Assembly (NCBI GenBank): GCA_021774335.1
Contig: JAJFJD010000016.1
Location: 49,766 to 113,765 of the forward strand
Origin: Alphaproteobacteria bacterium
GTDB taxonomy: Bacteria; Pseudomonadota; Alphaproteobacteria; UBA8366
Direction: 5' to 3'
DNA length: 64,000 nucleotides
This document shows positions 19,605-27,545 of the stretch, piece by piece. The position numbers and the translations under genes are program-made. The notes beneath the pieces are model-generated. The model was not told where the DNA came from, made no database searches, and saw only the letters and a list, made by a program, of their open reading frames with translations. Position 1 is the first letter of the stretch; each line of letters begins with the position of its first letter.

Positions 19605-20231
19605 CTAGTTTTTCTTGGGACCCTGGCCGAAACTTTGGCCGTTCTCGGCGAGAAAGGCGATTTCTTCTTCCGTGCTTTCCCGCCCGAGCACCGCATTCCG
19701 GTGCGGAAAACGACCGAACCGTGCCACGATATCGCGATGACGGCCCCAGCCCCAGATGCTGCGGTCGATGTAGCGGTGCCACTCACTCGGCGCGGACACC
19801 CGCACCTGCTGCAGTAACGCCCCGCCCCGCTCCTGATCCCCGATGGTTTCCGCGTGATGGAACGGATGGTAAAGCCAAATTCGGCTGACCGGATGCAGCT
19901 CGAGATCCAACTTGTTGTCGATGGCGTGGTTCACGACTTCGAAGGCGCAGGCATCCCCCAGATAGGCGTCCGGTGTATTGCGATACAGATTGCGGGTGAA
20001 TTGATCCAACAACAGGATCATTGCAAATGCGCCGTTCGGCGTTTCCTGCCAGTCCATCAATTCGTGACGGCAGGCCCGCGATACTTCTGTTCCGAAGCGG
20101 GCTCGGATTTCGTCATCCACCGCCACACCGCCTTTGTACCACCAATCCCGGCGGCCATACGCGAGGTCGGGGCTGTCAAGGCTGGGGCCGAGCCAGAATT
20201 GAACGATTTCGTCGATGGTATCGGCACTCAA
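19605..20231 (-). CDS. DUF924 family protein
   Basis: A 208-aa all-helical protein of the DUF924 family, whose biochemical role is not established. Hallmarks are the start VQFWLGP, the central block FAMILLLDQFTRNLYRNTPDAY, split here by sequence variation, and the C-terminal region RFPHRNAVLGRESTEEE with LAENGQSFGQ. It is convergent with the CoA-transferase, 7 bp between stops. The SDR gene upstream is divergent. No operon partner is evident. Confidence 0.85.
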   Translation of the reverse strand: MSADTIDEIVQFWLGPSLDSPDLAYGRRDWWYKGGVAVDDEIRARFGTEVSRACRHELMDWQETPNGAFAMILLLDQFTRNLYRNTPDAYLGDACAFEVVNHAIDNKLDLELHPVSRIWLYHPFHHAETIGDQERGGALLQQVRVSAPSEWHRYIDRSIWGWGRHRDIVARFGRFPHRNAVLGRESTEEEIAFLAENGQSFGQGPKKN

Positions 20232-20363
20232 TACAGATGCTCCGGATCAAAAGGAAAATTGGAGTAGGAGAATGGTGTGGATCGTCGGTGGTGACTCATT
20301 CGCGACACGTTTACAGTTGGCGGAACGGCCGCAAGCAATCATTCCACACATAGGGAGGACTTC

Positions 20364-21047
20364 ATGCCCACCGTACTCATCACCGGCTGCGACTATGGTA
20401 TCGGGTTCGAGTTCGCCCGCCAATATGCAGACGACGGCTGGACCGTCCACGCCATCTGCCTCGACGACGCGAGCCGGGACAAGGTAACCGCTCTTTCCAG
20501 CAAGGTTCATTGCCATCATTTGGATGTCGCCGACGAAGCGGGACTAGCGGCACTGGCTGATACCTTGCACGATCAACCCATCGACCTCCTGATCAACAAC
20601 GCCGCGACATTCGCGCCCGACGGGCCCGGCACGCTGATGTTGCCGGATATCGACGAGTATACGCGCGTGATGAAAATCAATGCCGTCGCTCCCGTCTACG
20701 TCGCAAATGCCTTCGAGGATCATGTCGCCCGCAGCGACCGCCGCCAGATGGTGTTCATTGGCACCCGGTCCGGCTCGATTGGCGACAACGGGTCGGGCGG
20801 GCACTACGCCTATCGCTGTAGTAAAGCGGCGTTGAACATGGCGGCGAAGAGCATCTCTATCGACTTCGCCAAGCACGGCATCGTCACCGCCGTCCTTCAC
20901 CCCGGCTCCGTCGCGACCGAAACCCGCAAGGGCGGACAGATTCCAGTCGACCAGAGCGTGACCGGCATGCGCGGGATCATCGACGGTCTCACCGCCGAAA
21001 CGACCGGCACGTTCCAGCGTTACGACGGCGGGACCATCGAGTGGTGA
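20364..21047 (+). CDS. Short-chain dehydrogenase/reductase
   Basis: A 227-aa SDR oxidoreductase with a Rossmann fold. The cofactor-binding glycine motif is VLITGCDYGIGFEFA, a slight variant of TGxxxGIG. NNAA is present as LLINNAATFAPDG. The catalytic Ser lies in GTRSGSIGDN, with Tyr and Lys in YAYRCSKAALNM (YxxxK). A strong AGGGAGGAC ribosome-binding site precedes the ATG. The substrate cannot be read from sequence. Neighbouring degradative genes suggest a carbonyl or alcohol intermediate of a catabolic route. Confidence 0.88.
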   Translation: MPTVLITGCDYGIGFEFARQYADDGWTVHAICLDDASRDKVTALSSKVHCHHLDVADEAGLAALADTLHDQPIDLLINNAATFAPDGPGTLMLPDIDEYTRVMKINAVAPVYVANAFEDHVARSDRRQMVFIGTRSGSIGDNGSGGHYAYRCSKAALNMAAKSISIDFAKHGIVTAVLHPGSVATETRKGGQIPVDQSVTGMRGIIDGLTAETTGTFQRYDGGTIEW

Positions 21048-21070
21048 TGGCGAATGGTAACGGCTAACAG

Positions 21071-22006
21071 CTAGACTACGCCGTCATCCACACGATCCGG
21101 CATTTCCAGAAACGATGCGAGGATATGCCAAAACCGGCGGCGATTGATGCCGACCGTCATGTTATGCGCCTGCCCGGACAGGATGATCATCTGCTTGTCC
21201 TTTGTCGGCAACTTGGCATAGAAGGCGGCGTTGTCCTCATCGGTCGTGATGCCGTCATGGTCGCCCCGGATGATCAGGACCGGACACGTGATTTTGGTCG
21301 GATCCACGAAGGGCAGATTGATGCACATGTCGACATAGGTGCCGTTCGGGACACTGCCGCCGCCATTGGCCATTTCCGCCGCCGCAGCTGCTGCCGGTAA
21401 GTCGGGCGCGGTCAGCCCCACTACATCGCGCGTGAACATATTGCGGAAGTACTCCTCGCCGACCTCGCGGGAATTCGACGCCTGCCATTCAGCCAACCGC
21501 TCCCGCCGTTTGATCAACGATGGCGCGTCCTTGGCGATCCAGGGAAATGCCGACAGCCCCAACCGCTCGACACGGTCCGGCTCCGCGTTACAGAATGCGC
21601 CGGCGCGCAGCGCGCCGGACGACGTGCCGAAGAATGCGAACTTGGTTTGTCCCGTCGCCTTCTCGACGATAGGCACTGCAGCCCTCAGATCTTCGACACC
21701 GTCCAGAATGTAGGAGAATCCGGCGGTGCGGCTCGACCGGCCATATCCTTCGTGGTCCATGGTCCAAACATCGAAACCACGGCTGGCGAAGACGTTCATC
21801 AGCGAGTATTCGCCGGCATTCGGCACGGTCAGGTCATAGCTCGTACGCGCGGCCTGTGACGACCCATGGACAAGAACCAGAACGGGCCGCTCCCCATCCT
21901 TGCCAATGTTCGAGGCATATTTTCGGTACATGAACAGGTCCACATCGCCCTTCTTGGCCCAGTGTTCCTCGGCGACAATATCGGCATCAACGTTTTCGGC
22001 GCTCAT
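21071..22006 (-). CDS. Alpha/beta hydrolase
   Basis: A 311-aa soluble alpha/beta-hydrolase-fold enzyme. The oxyanion-hole strand is VLVLVHGSSQAARTSYDL and the nucleophile elbow is FFGTSSGALRAG (GxSxG as GTSSG). The acid is probably Asp in LIIRGDHDGIT and the base His in LSGQAHNMTVG. The family includes esterases, lactonases and C-C bond hydrolases, and the substrate is unknown. It is followed after 23 bp by the convergent SDR stop and lies 43 bp downstream of a luciferase-like oxidoreductase on the same strand, probably co-transcribed. Confidence 0.85.
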   Translation of the reverse strand: MSAENVDADIVAEEHWAKKGDVDLFMYRKYASNIGKDGERPVLVLVHGSSQAARTSYDLTVPNAGEYSLMNVFASRGFDVWTMDHEGYGRSSRTAGFSYILDGVEDLRAAVPIVEKATGQTKFAFFGTSSGALRAGAFCNAEPDRVERLGLSAFPWIAKDAPSLIKRRERLAEWQASNSREVGEEYFRNMFTRDVVGLTAPDLPAAAAAAEMANGGGSVPNGTYVDMCINLPFVDPTKITCPVLIIRGDHDGITTDEDNAAFYAKLPTKDKQMIILSGQAHNMTVGINRRRFWHILASFLEMPDRVDDGVV

Positions 22007-22049
22007 CGGCGCAACTCCTTCATCGCAAATTCATCCATATAAGACCGTT

Positions 22050-23075
22050 CTAGTTCCGGCACCGCGGAAACACGGTTTCCCCTAATGCCTTGATCAAGGC
22101 CGCACGCTCATCGACAAAGCCCGAGAACAGCAATTGATGAAAGCCCGAACTGCGGATCGACTGAATCCGAGCGACGCATTCGTCCGGCGTGCCGACAACG
22201 GCGAACCGCTCGGTCATATACGCAAGCAGTTCCGGGTTCTGCATCAATCCGGCATTCGGAGACTCTCCAAGATCCTCATGGTGCGTTGGCTTATAGCCTT
22301 GCTGGACTTCGCGAATTGCGTCCGCGAGGTCTGGCGGAACCAGCTTTCCCTCCAACGTGAAACGGAAGGCATGGTGTGCCGTGGAGGCAAGTTCCATGCG
22401 GATTTCGTCGACCAGCGCCGTACGATTTGTTCCGACATTGACGCGGGCCAATCCCCAGATATCGATATCATCGAGTTTTCTGCCGGCGCGTTTGGCACCG
22501 GTCGCCAGATGATCGAGCGTAAGTTTGGCAACTTCAGGCGAAAGGCCCATACCGCAAATCACGCCATCGGCGATCTCGCCGGCCAATTCCAGCGTCTTCG
22601 GTCCCTCTGCTGCAATATAGATCGGCACGGGATCGTCCGCCTGACCAACGACCCACTTTGTGTGAATGTCGCGCCCGGCATACTCCGCGTGTTCGCCCCG
22701 CAGCAGCGACCGTACCGCAAGGATATATTCCCGTAGCCCCTTTAGGCCGCGCGGCCGTTCATTGATGTTGTAAATCGCACTGTCCCCGGTCGCGATGCCG
22801 AGCATGGCCCGGCCGCCCGACAGTTCATGCACGCTCGCGATGGCGCTCGCCATGACGGCCGGGTGCCGTGTCAGCGGATTTGTGACCGAAGGGCCAATCA
22901 TCACACGCTCTGTCGCATGCGCAATCGTGGCAAGCGTGACGAAAAGTTCGCGAAACAGCGATTGCGAATCGGCCACACCAACCCAATCGAAACCGGCTTG
23001 CTCCGCCAACCTTGCGTTCTCAATCGAACTTGAAATGCTGCGGGAAATTTCGATGAGGCCGAACCGGGCTTTCAT
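22050..23075 (-). CDS. LLM-class flavin-dependent oxidoreductase (copy 1)
   Basis: A 341-aa TIM-barrel oxidoreductase of the luciferase-like monooxygenase/F420-dependent class, probably using FMN or F420. Family features are AEQAGFDWVGVADSQSLF, IGPSVTNPLTRHPAVMA and LSGGRAMLGIATGDSA. PIYIAAEGPKTLELAGEIAD fits the barrel's late strands. It shares the block SVTN-TR-SGGRA-LGI-GDSA with the gene at 27542-28615, so the two are paralogues. It lies between PrpF and the hydrolase on one strand with gaps of 26 and 43 bp, suggesting an operon. Confidence 0.87.
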   Translation of the reverse strand: MKARFGLIEISRSISSSIENARLAEQAGFDWVGVADSQSLFRELFVTLATIAHATERVMIGPSVTNPLTRHPAVMASAIASVHELSGGRAMLGIATGDSAIYNINERPRGLKGLREYILAVRSLLRGEHAEYAGRDIHTKWVVGQADDPVPIYIAAEGPKTLELAGEIADGVICGMGLSPEVAKLTLDHLATGAKRAGRKLDDIDIWGLARVNVGTNRTALVDEIRMELASTAHHAFRFTLEGKLVPPDLADAIREVQQGYKPTHHEDLGESPNAGLMQNPELLAYMTERFAVVGTPDECVARIQSIRSSGFHQLLFSGFVDERAALIKALGETVFPRCRN

Positions 23076-23101
23076 GGGATATGCGCTCCTCTCGATCGGT
23101 C

Positions 23102-24211
23102 TTACGGCGACGGGACCAAGACGTCGCCCCGCATGATCAGCCGCGTGGTCCTGAGTATTCCAGCACTTTCGACATTTAAATCGGCCCCGGCGCCACTGGT
23201 CTCAAGCCGCACGTCGATGCGACCCGACGGATGCTCGATTTGGACGTCGCGTGGATTTGATGCATCCGGCCGGCAGAGACCGTGCGTCACCGACCCTTCG
23301 ATCATCGAGGCCGTTGCTACACAGACCGCGCCGGTCACCGCATGGGCGGCATGGACCTGCCAGGGCGTAAAGTATCGCGAGGATATGTCTCCGCCCTTTT
23401 CAGGTAGCGCGACCAGCCCGACTTTCGGGATCACCATCTCGGACACGTCGCCCAGGCCCATACGCTCCCCCGCTTCCAGGCGGACAGGTTCGATCAGCTC
23501 GAACAGGACCCGGTTGCGGTTGATCTCGTCCCGACTTTCATATCCGGATAGGCCGAAATCCGCGGCGCGCAGGAAAACCATCGGCATCGCGACGTCGACA
23601 CACGTGGCGTCCAGGCCGTTGATCGTTTCGATGACATGACCGGTCGGCAGCAACGAACCGGTTTTTGCGCCAACGACATCCATGAAATTCAGATAAACCG
23701 GTGCCGCCACACCCGGCACACCGTCGATCTGTGCGGTTCCGTCATAGCGCATGGCGCCGTTGGGTGTTTCGATCCTGGCTTCGATCCGTGCCCCGGTATT
23801 CACGTTGTAGATCATAACACTGGTCTGATCGGAGGTCGGCGTGATCATACCGGTCTCGACCGCATAGGGTCCGATTCCAGACAGCATATTGCCGCAGGAC
23901 GGTGCGATATCGACGACCGGCTGATCGATCGAAACCTGCGCAAACAGATAGTCGACATCGATGCCGGGGCGCTCGGAAGCGGAAACGATCGCGACCTTGC
24001 TGGTTAGCGAATCCGCTCCGCCGATGCCGTCGATCTGCCGGGAGTCCGGCGATCCCATAACGGCAAGCAGCGTGCGGTCGCGTTCCGCCGGATCGGAAGG
24101 CAAATCCTTCGAATTGAAGAACGGCCCCTTGGACGTTCCGCCTCGAAAGATCAGGCACGGGATGGGGCGCAGCGGCATAGCGGGCTCAGATAGGTCGATT
24201 TGCATGTTCAT
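23102..24211 (-). CDS. PrpF-family isomerase (4-oxalomesaconate tautomerase-like)
   Basis: A 369-aa protein of the PrpF/GalD family, cofactor-free enzymes with a diaminopimelate-epimerase fold that isomerise unsaturated di- or tricarboxylic acids (aconitate or 4-oxalomesaconate). The N-terminal PCLIFRGGTSKGPFF contains the conserved RGGTSKG. SCGNMLSGIGPYAVETG is the first catalytic-region block. HAAHAVTGAVCVATA is a later family block. The start at 24211 (MNMQIDLSEP) is chosen over longer extensions that lack similarity; ATG 24205 is equally possible. A LysR-like gene is divergent, the usual setting for this family. Confidence 0.83.
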   Translation of the reverse strand: MNMQIDLSEPAMPLRPIPCLIFRGGTSKGPFFNSKDLPSDPAERDRTLLAVMGSPDSRQIDGIGGADSLTSKVAIVSASERPGIDVDYLFAQVSIDQPVVDIAPSCGNMLSGIGPYAVETGMITPTSDQTSVMIYNVNTGARIEARIETPNGAMRYDGTAQIDGVPGVAAPVYLNFMDVVGAKTGSLLPTGHVIETINGLDATCVDVAMPMVFLRAADFGLSGYESRDEINRNRVLFELIEPVRLEAGERMGLGDVSEMVIPKVGLVALPEKGGDISSRYFTPWQVHAAHAVTGAVCVATASMIEGSVTHGLCRPDASNPRDVQIEHPSGRIDVRLETSGAGADLNVESAGILRTTRLIMRGDVLVPSP

Positions 24212-24347
24212 TGGCTGTGATCGGCCACACTCAAAACAGGTGGCCAATCACGCTCCGCACCTTATCGGCCGGATGTGTGCAATTCAAACCGACGTTAGGA
24301 TCGCGAACAGAATTTGCATTACGCACGATTGCCCTTATCTTGGCGAC

Positions 24348-25007
24348 ATGTCGGATACCGATCAGAAATCCATCGCTGAGGCAGACGAAACAGTGACCGT
24401 CGCTTCAATCCCGACGGCGACCCATTCACTCTTGCCGCGCGCCATTGCGAACTTTCGCGGCACTGGTCACCGTGGGCGGATTCGGATCAGCGACCTCTCC
24501 GCCAGCGAGGTGCTTGACGCAATCAGCAATGGCGACGTCGATTTCGGTGTCAATTTCATCGGCTCACAGGATCCGAACTTCGAATTTCAGCCCTTATCCG
24601 AAGATCGTTTTGCCTTGGCAATGCGCCGGGATGATCCACTGTCGGAGGAAACCACCATTCGGTGGACCGAGGTCGATCCCACGCGATTCATCGCCATCTG
24701 GAAAGGCAGCGGAAATCGCATGCTGATCGACAACGCTCTGGCACGGTCACGGATTACCATGGACTGGGCCTATGAAGCGCGGCACCTCTCCACCGCCCTT
24801 GCCCTGGTCGAAGCCGGCGTCGGGGTCACGGCTCTCCCGGCATCCGCCATTCCAGACAGCGCCCATTCGATGGTCGTGTCGCGACCACTCATCGATCCTG
24901 AAATCGTGCGGACCATTGGCGTGGTCCGGCGGGCGAACGCGACACTCTCCCCGACCGCTGAAAAGCTCTATTCAACTCTATTGAGCCTTTCCGCTACCGA
25001 TTCCTAG
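24348..25007 (+). CDS. LysR-type effector-binding domain lacking the HTH
   Basis: A 219-aa protein that aligns with the second half of a LysR regulator. ETVTVASIPTATHSLLPRA and LDAISNGDVDFGVNFIG match the start of the co-inducer-binding domain. VEAGVGVTALPASAIP matches its second subdomain. No winged helix-turn-helix is encoded upstream in any frame: the frame remains open to 23961, but those residues are antisense of prpF. Either the DNA-binding half was deleted or this is a stand-alone sensor. It probably descends from the divergent regulator of the PrpF operon. Confidence 0.65.
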   Translation: MSDTDQKSIAEADETVTVASIPTATHSLLPRAIANFRGTGHRGRIRISDLSASEVLDAISNGDVDFGVNFIGSQDPNFEFQPLSEDRFALAMRRDDPLSEETTIRWTEVDPTRFIAIWKGSGNRMLIDNALARSRITMDWAYEARHLSTALALVEAGVGVTALPASAIPDSAHSMVVSRPLIDPEIVRTIGVVRRANATLSPTAEKLYSTLLSLSATDS

Positions 25008-25059
25008 GGCGTCAGAACACGCCATTCGACGAGTTCGCCCGGCAAATACAAGCGTTGAC

Positions 25060-25167
25060 GGTGGTCATCACCACCATCACAACTTTTACGCTACACAATC
25101 TCAAATCTGATACGCTACTGTAACGATGCTGAAAGCCCGGCGAAGACCGGACGATCACGTCCGGTCT
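25060..25167 (+). promoter_or_regulatory. Two dyads in the leader upstream of the stress-protein gene
   Basis: Inverted repeat GGTGGT-CATC-ACCACC lies at 25060-25075. A perfect 10-bp stem follows, AGACCGGACG (25144-25153) and CGTCCGGTCT (25158-25167), around loop ATCA. The second ends 35 bp before the uspA-like ATG and lacks a U-tract, so it is more likely an operator or a 5' UTR structure than a terminator. Confidence 0.45.
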
Positions 25168-25202
25168 GGACTATGGCTATGCATGTCGGAAGGGGGACAC
25201 CG

Positions 25203-25637
25203 ATGTCCAATACGTTTCTCGTGGCCGTCGACGGCAGCGAGGGTAGTGTCAGAGCGGCAGAATTCGCGACCGCACGGGCGCTAGCCAGCAAGTCGAAGCT
25301 GGTTCTCGCCTATGTCATTGAATGGTCGCCTTACAGCTTTCATACGCCCGACGAACTGGCGGAACGGCATAAACGCCGTGAAGAAGAGATCGAACGCGCG
25401 CAATCCACCGTGCTTGAACCGGTATCAAAGTCGGTAAAGGACAAGGGCGTGGATGTGGAAGTCGTGGTGAAACACGGCCATCCGTCGGAAACGCTGGTCG
25501 ATCTCGCAAAGGATCGCGGAGCCACGCAAATCTTCATTGGCCGCAAAGGTCAATCGCGCGTGGCGTCACTGTTGTTCGGCAGCGTGGCTGGATCGCTCGT
25601 CCAGACCTCGCCTGTTCCCGTCACAGTCGTTCCATAA
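25203..25637 (+). CDS. Universal stress protein, UspA family, ATP-binding type
   Basis: A 144-aa single-domain Usp. The start MSNTFLVAVDGSEGS matches the family, and ATG 25203 follows a good AAGGGGG ribosome-binding site. The C-terminal GRKGQSRVASLLFGSVAGS fits G-x2-G-x9-G-S, the nucleotide-binding signature, so it is probably of the ATP-binding subclass. The symporter gene begins 35 bp downstream, so the two are probably co-transcribed, perhaps linking transport to stress signalling. Confidence 0.92.
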   Translation: MSNTFLVAVDGSEGSVRAAEFATARALASKSKLVLAYVIEWSPYSFHTPDELAERHKRREEEIERAQSTVLEPVSKSVKDKGVDVEVVVKHGHPSETLVDLAKDRGATQIFIGRKGQSRVASLLFGSVAGSLVQTSPVPVTVVP

Positions 25638-25672
25638 AAATTAACAAGCCGGACACACCAAAGGGGGGTGTC

Positions 25673-27178
25673 ATGAAACGTATTCTTCTTTCTGCGGTCA
25701 TCATGCTATTGGCGACCGCGACGGCGCATGCCGCCGGTTTCGACGAAACGATCAATACTGCAACCGCGCCAATTGCCGCCTGGGTCGGCAAAATCGTCTT
25801 CTTCAAGATCCCGGTCTTCGGGGCGCAGCTGCCGCTGGTCGTTTTGTGGCTGGTCGTCGGCGCCGTGTTCTTCACGTTCTATATGGGTTTCATCAATATC
25901 CGTGGCTTCAAGCACGCCATTGAATTGGTGCGCGGCGACTACGCGAACCCCAAGGACGCGGGTGAAGTCTCGCATTTCCAGGCATTGGCCACTGCGATAT
26001 CGGGCACCGTCGGCATCGGCAACATCGGCGGCGTCGCCGTCGCCGTGACGGTCGGTGGCCCCGGCGCAACGTTCTGGCTCATCATGGCCGGGTTCCTGGG
26101 CATGTCGACGAAGTTCGTCGAATGTACCCTTGGCGTTAAATACCGGAACGAGAACCCGGACGGGTCCGTCTCGGGCGGGCCGATGTACTATCTGCGCAAG
26201 GGCTTTTCCGAGCGCGGCATGGAAGGCCTCGGCAAGTTCCTCGGCATGTTCTACGCCATCGGCATCTTCATCGGCGCCCTCGGCATCGGGAACATGTTCC
26301 AGTCAAACCAAGCCTATGTGCAGCTCAACAATGTTGCCGGCGGCGGCCTTGACGGGCTCGGCTGGCTTGTTGGCCTGATCATGGCGGGAATCGTCTTCAT
26401 GGTTATCGTCGGCGGCATCAAGTCGATCGCCCGCGTGACCGAAAAGATTGTCCCCTTCATGGCGATCTTTTACTGCGTGTTCGCACTGATCGTGATCTTC
26501 ATGAATGCGGAGGTCATTCCCCAAGCCATCGCGAACATCTTCGCCGGCGCGTGGACCGGCGAAGGCGTTGCCGGCGGCGCCCTGGGTGCCCTGATCATCG
26601 GGTTCCAACGGGCGGTGTTCTCGAACGAAGCCGGCATCGGTTCCGCTTCGATCGCGCATTCCGCCGTGCGGACCAACGAGCCGATCACCGAAGGTACGGT
26701 GTCACTGCTCGAGCCGTTCATCGACACGATCGTCATCTGCACGATCACCGCGTTGGTGATCGGTACGACGGCCGCGGCCGACCCGAATTTCGCCGGGGAC
26801 GCCAAGGGCATCGCCATGACATCCGCCGCCTTCGAGCGTCAGATCTCGTGGTTCCCGATCCCGTTGGCCTTCGCCGGGGTCCTCTTCGCCTTCTCGACCA
26901 TGATCTCCTGGTCGTATTACGGGCTAAAGGGCTGGACCTACATCTTCGGCGAAAGCATGCGCGGACAGACGATCTACAAGCTGATCTTCTGCGCCTTCGT
27001 GATGTTGGGGTGCATCGTGCAGCTCGGTCCGATCCTGGATATCTCCGACGCGCTGGTCTTCCTGATCTGCGTACCGAACATCCTGGGTCTGTATGTTCTC
27101 GCTCCGATCGTTAAGCGGGAATTAAACTCCTACCTCGCCCGCATCGAAAGCGGCGAAATACAGAAGTTCAAAGGCTAA
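25673..27178 (+). CDS. Alanine/glycine:cation symporter (AGCS family)
   Basis: A 501-aa inner-membrane secondary transporter for alanine or glycine with Na+ or H+. After an unusual signal-peptide-like N-terminus (MKRILLSAVIMLLATATAHA) come about eleven hydrophobic segments. Family blocks include GNIGGVAVAVTVGGPGATFW, STKFVECTLGVKYR with GPMYYLRKG, and NEAGIGSASIAHSAV. A strong hairpin terminator lies 18 bp after the stop. The AAGGGGGG ribosome-binding site is strong. Confidence 0.93.
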   Translation: MKRILLSAVIMLLATATAHAAGFDETINTATAPIAAWVGKIVFFKIPVFGAQLPLVVLWLVVGAVFFTFYMGFINIRGFKHAIELVRGDYANPKDAGEVSHFQALATAISGTVGIGNIGGVAVAVTVGGPGATFWLIMAGFLGMSTKFVECTLGVKYRNENPDGSVSGGPMYYLRKGFSERGMEGLGKFLGMFYAIGIFIGALGIGNMFQSNQAYVQLNNVAGGGLDGLGWLVGLIMAGIVFMVIVGGIKSIARVTEKIVPFMAIFYCVFALIVIFMNAEVIPQAIANIFAGAWTGEGVAGGALGALIIGFQRAVFSNEAGIGSASIAHSAVRTNEPITEGTVSLLEPFIDTIVICTITALVIGTTAAADPNFAGDAKGIAMTSAAFERQISWFPIPLAFAGVLFAFSTMISWSYYGLKGWTYIFGESMRGQTIYKLIFCAFVMLGCIVQLGPILDISDALVFLICVPNILGLYVLAPIVKRELNSYLARIESGEIQKFKG

Positions 27179-27196
27179 GAAACGCCTGACGGAATT

Positions 27197-27229
27197 GGCC
27201 CGGTCTCCGCGCGAGACCGGGCCTTTTCT
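27197..27229 (+). terminator. Rho-independent terminator of the usp-symporter unit
   Basis: Perfect 11-bp stem GGCCCGGTCTC (27197-27207) and GAGACCGGGCC (27213-27223), loop CGCGC, followed by TTTTCT. This is one of the clearest intrinsic terminators in the window. Confidence 0.9.
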
Positions 27230-27257
27230 ATGTTAAATTGGGGTTTTGGCAGACTAG

Positions 27258-27545
27258 ATGGACAATCGAATGACGCCGCACCGTTTGACCAGATGGCCTC
27301 ACCTCCTCGCCGTGGCGGGGATCGTTGCGATCGCCGCCTGCGCGACGGAAGCCGATAAGAAGATTGCTGCGTCCTGCACTGCCTCCGGCGGGAAATGGGT
27401 CGCCGATACCCGGGAATGCGAAATCGCCAAAGCCAACTGGTGCGCGGCCCGCTCCGGGAAGTTCGACGCGTGTGCATCGGCCTGCCGCAACACGCGCGCG
27501 CAGGCTTGCATCATGGTGTGCGTGCCCGTGTGCAAACTGCCTTAA
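27258..27545 (+). CDS. Small cysteine-rich lipoprotein
   Basis: A 95-aa protein with a lipoprotein signal: basic start, hydrophobic stretch LLAVAGIVAIAAC and lipobox IAAC. The mature part of about 68 residues contains eight further cysteines (spaced through ASC, REC, NWC, DAC, SAC, QAC, MVC, PVC), enough for four disulfides. No known domain is recognised. An envelope location with an oxidatively folded domain is inferred. ATG 27270 is an alternative start. Its stop overlaps by 4 bp the convergent stop of the luciferase-like gene. Confidence 0.7.
   Translation: MDNRMTPHRLTRWPHLLAVAGIVAIAACATEADKKIAASCTASGGKWVADTRECEIAKANWCAARSGKFDACASACRNTRAQACIMVCVPVCKLP

Noticed and set aside
23961..24347. 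Upstream extension of the LysR-like frame
   Set aside because: The sequence is antisense of prpF or intergenic and shows no HTH, so ATG 24348 is used.
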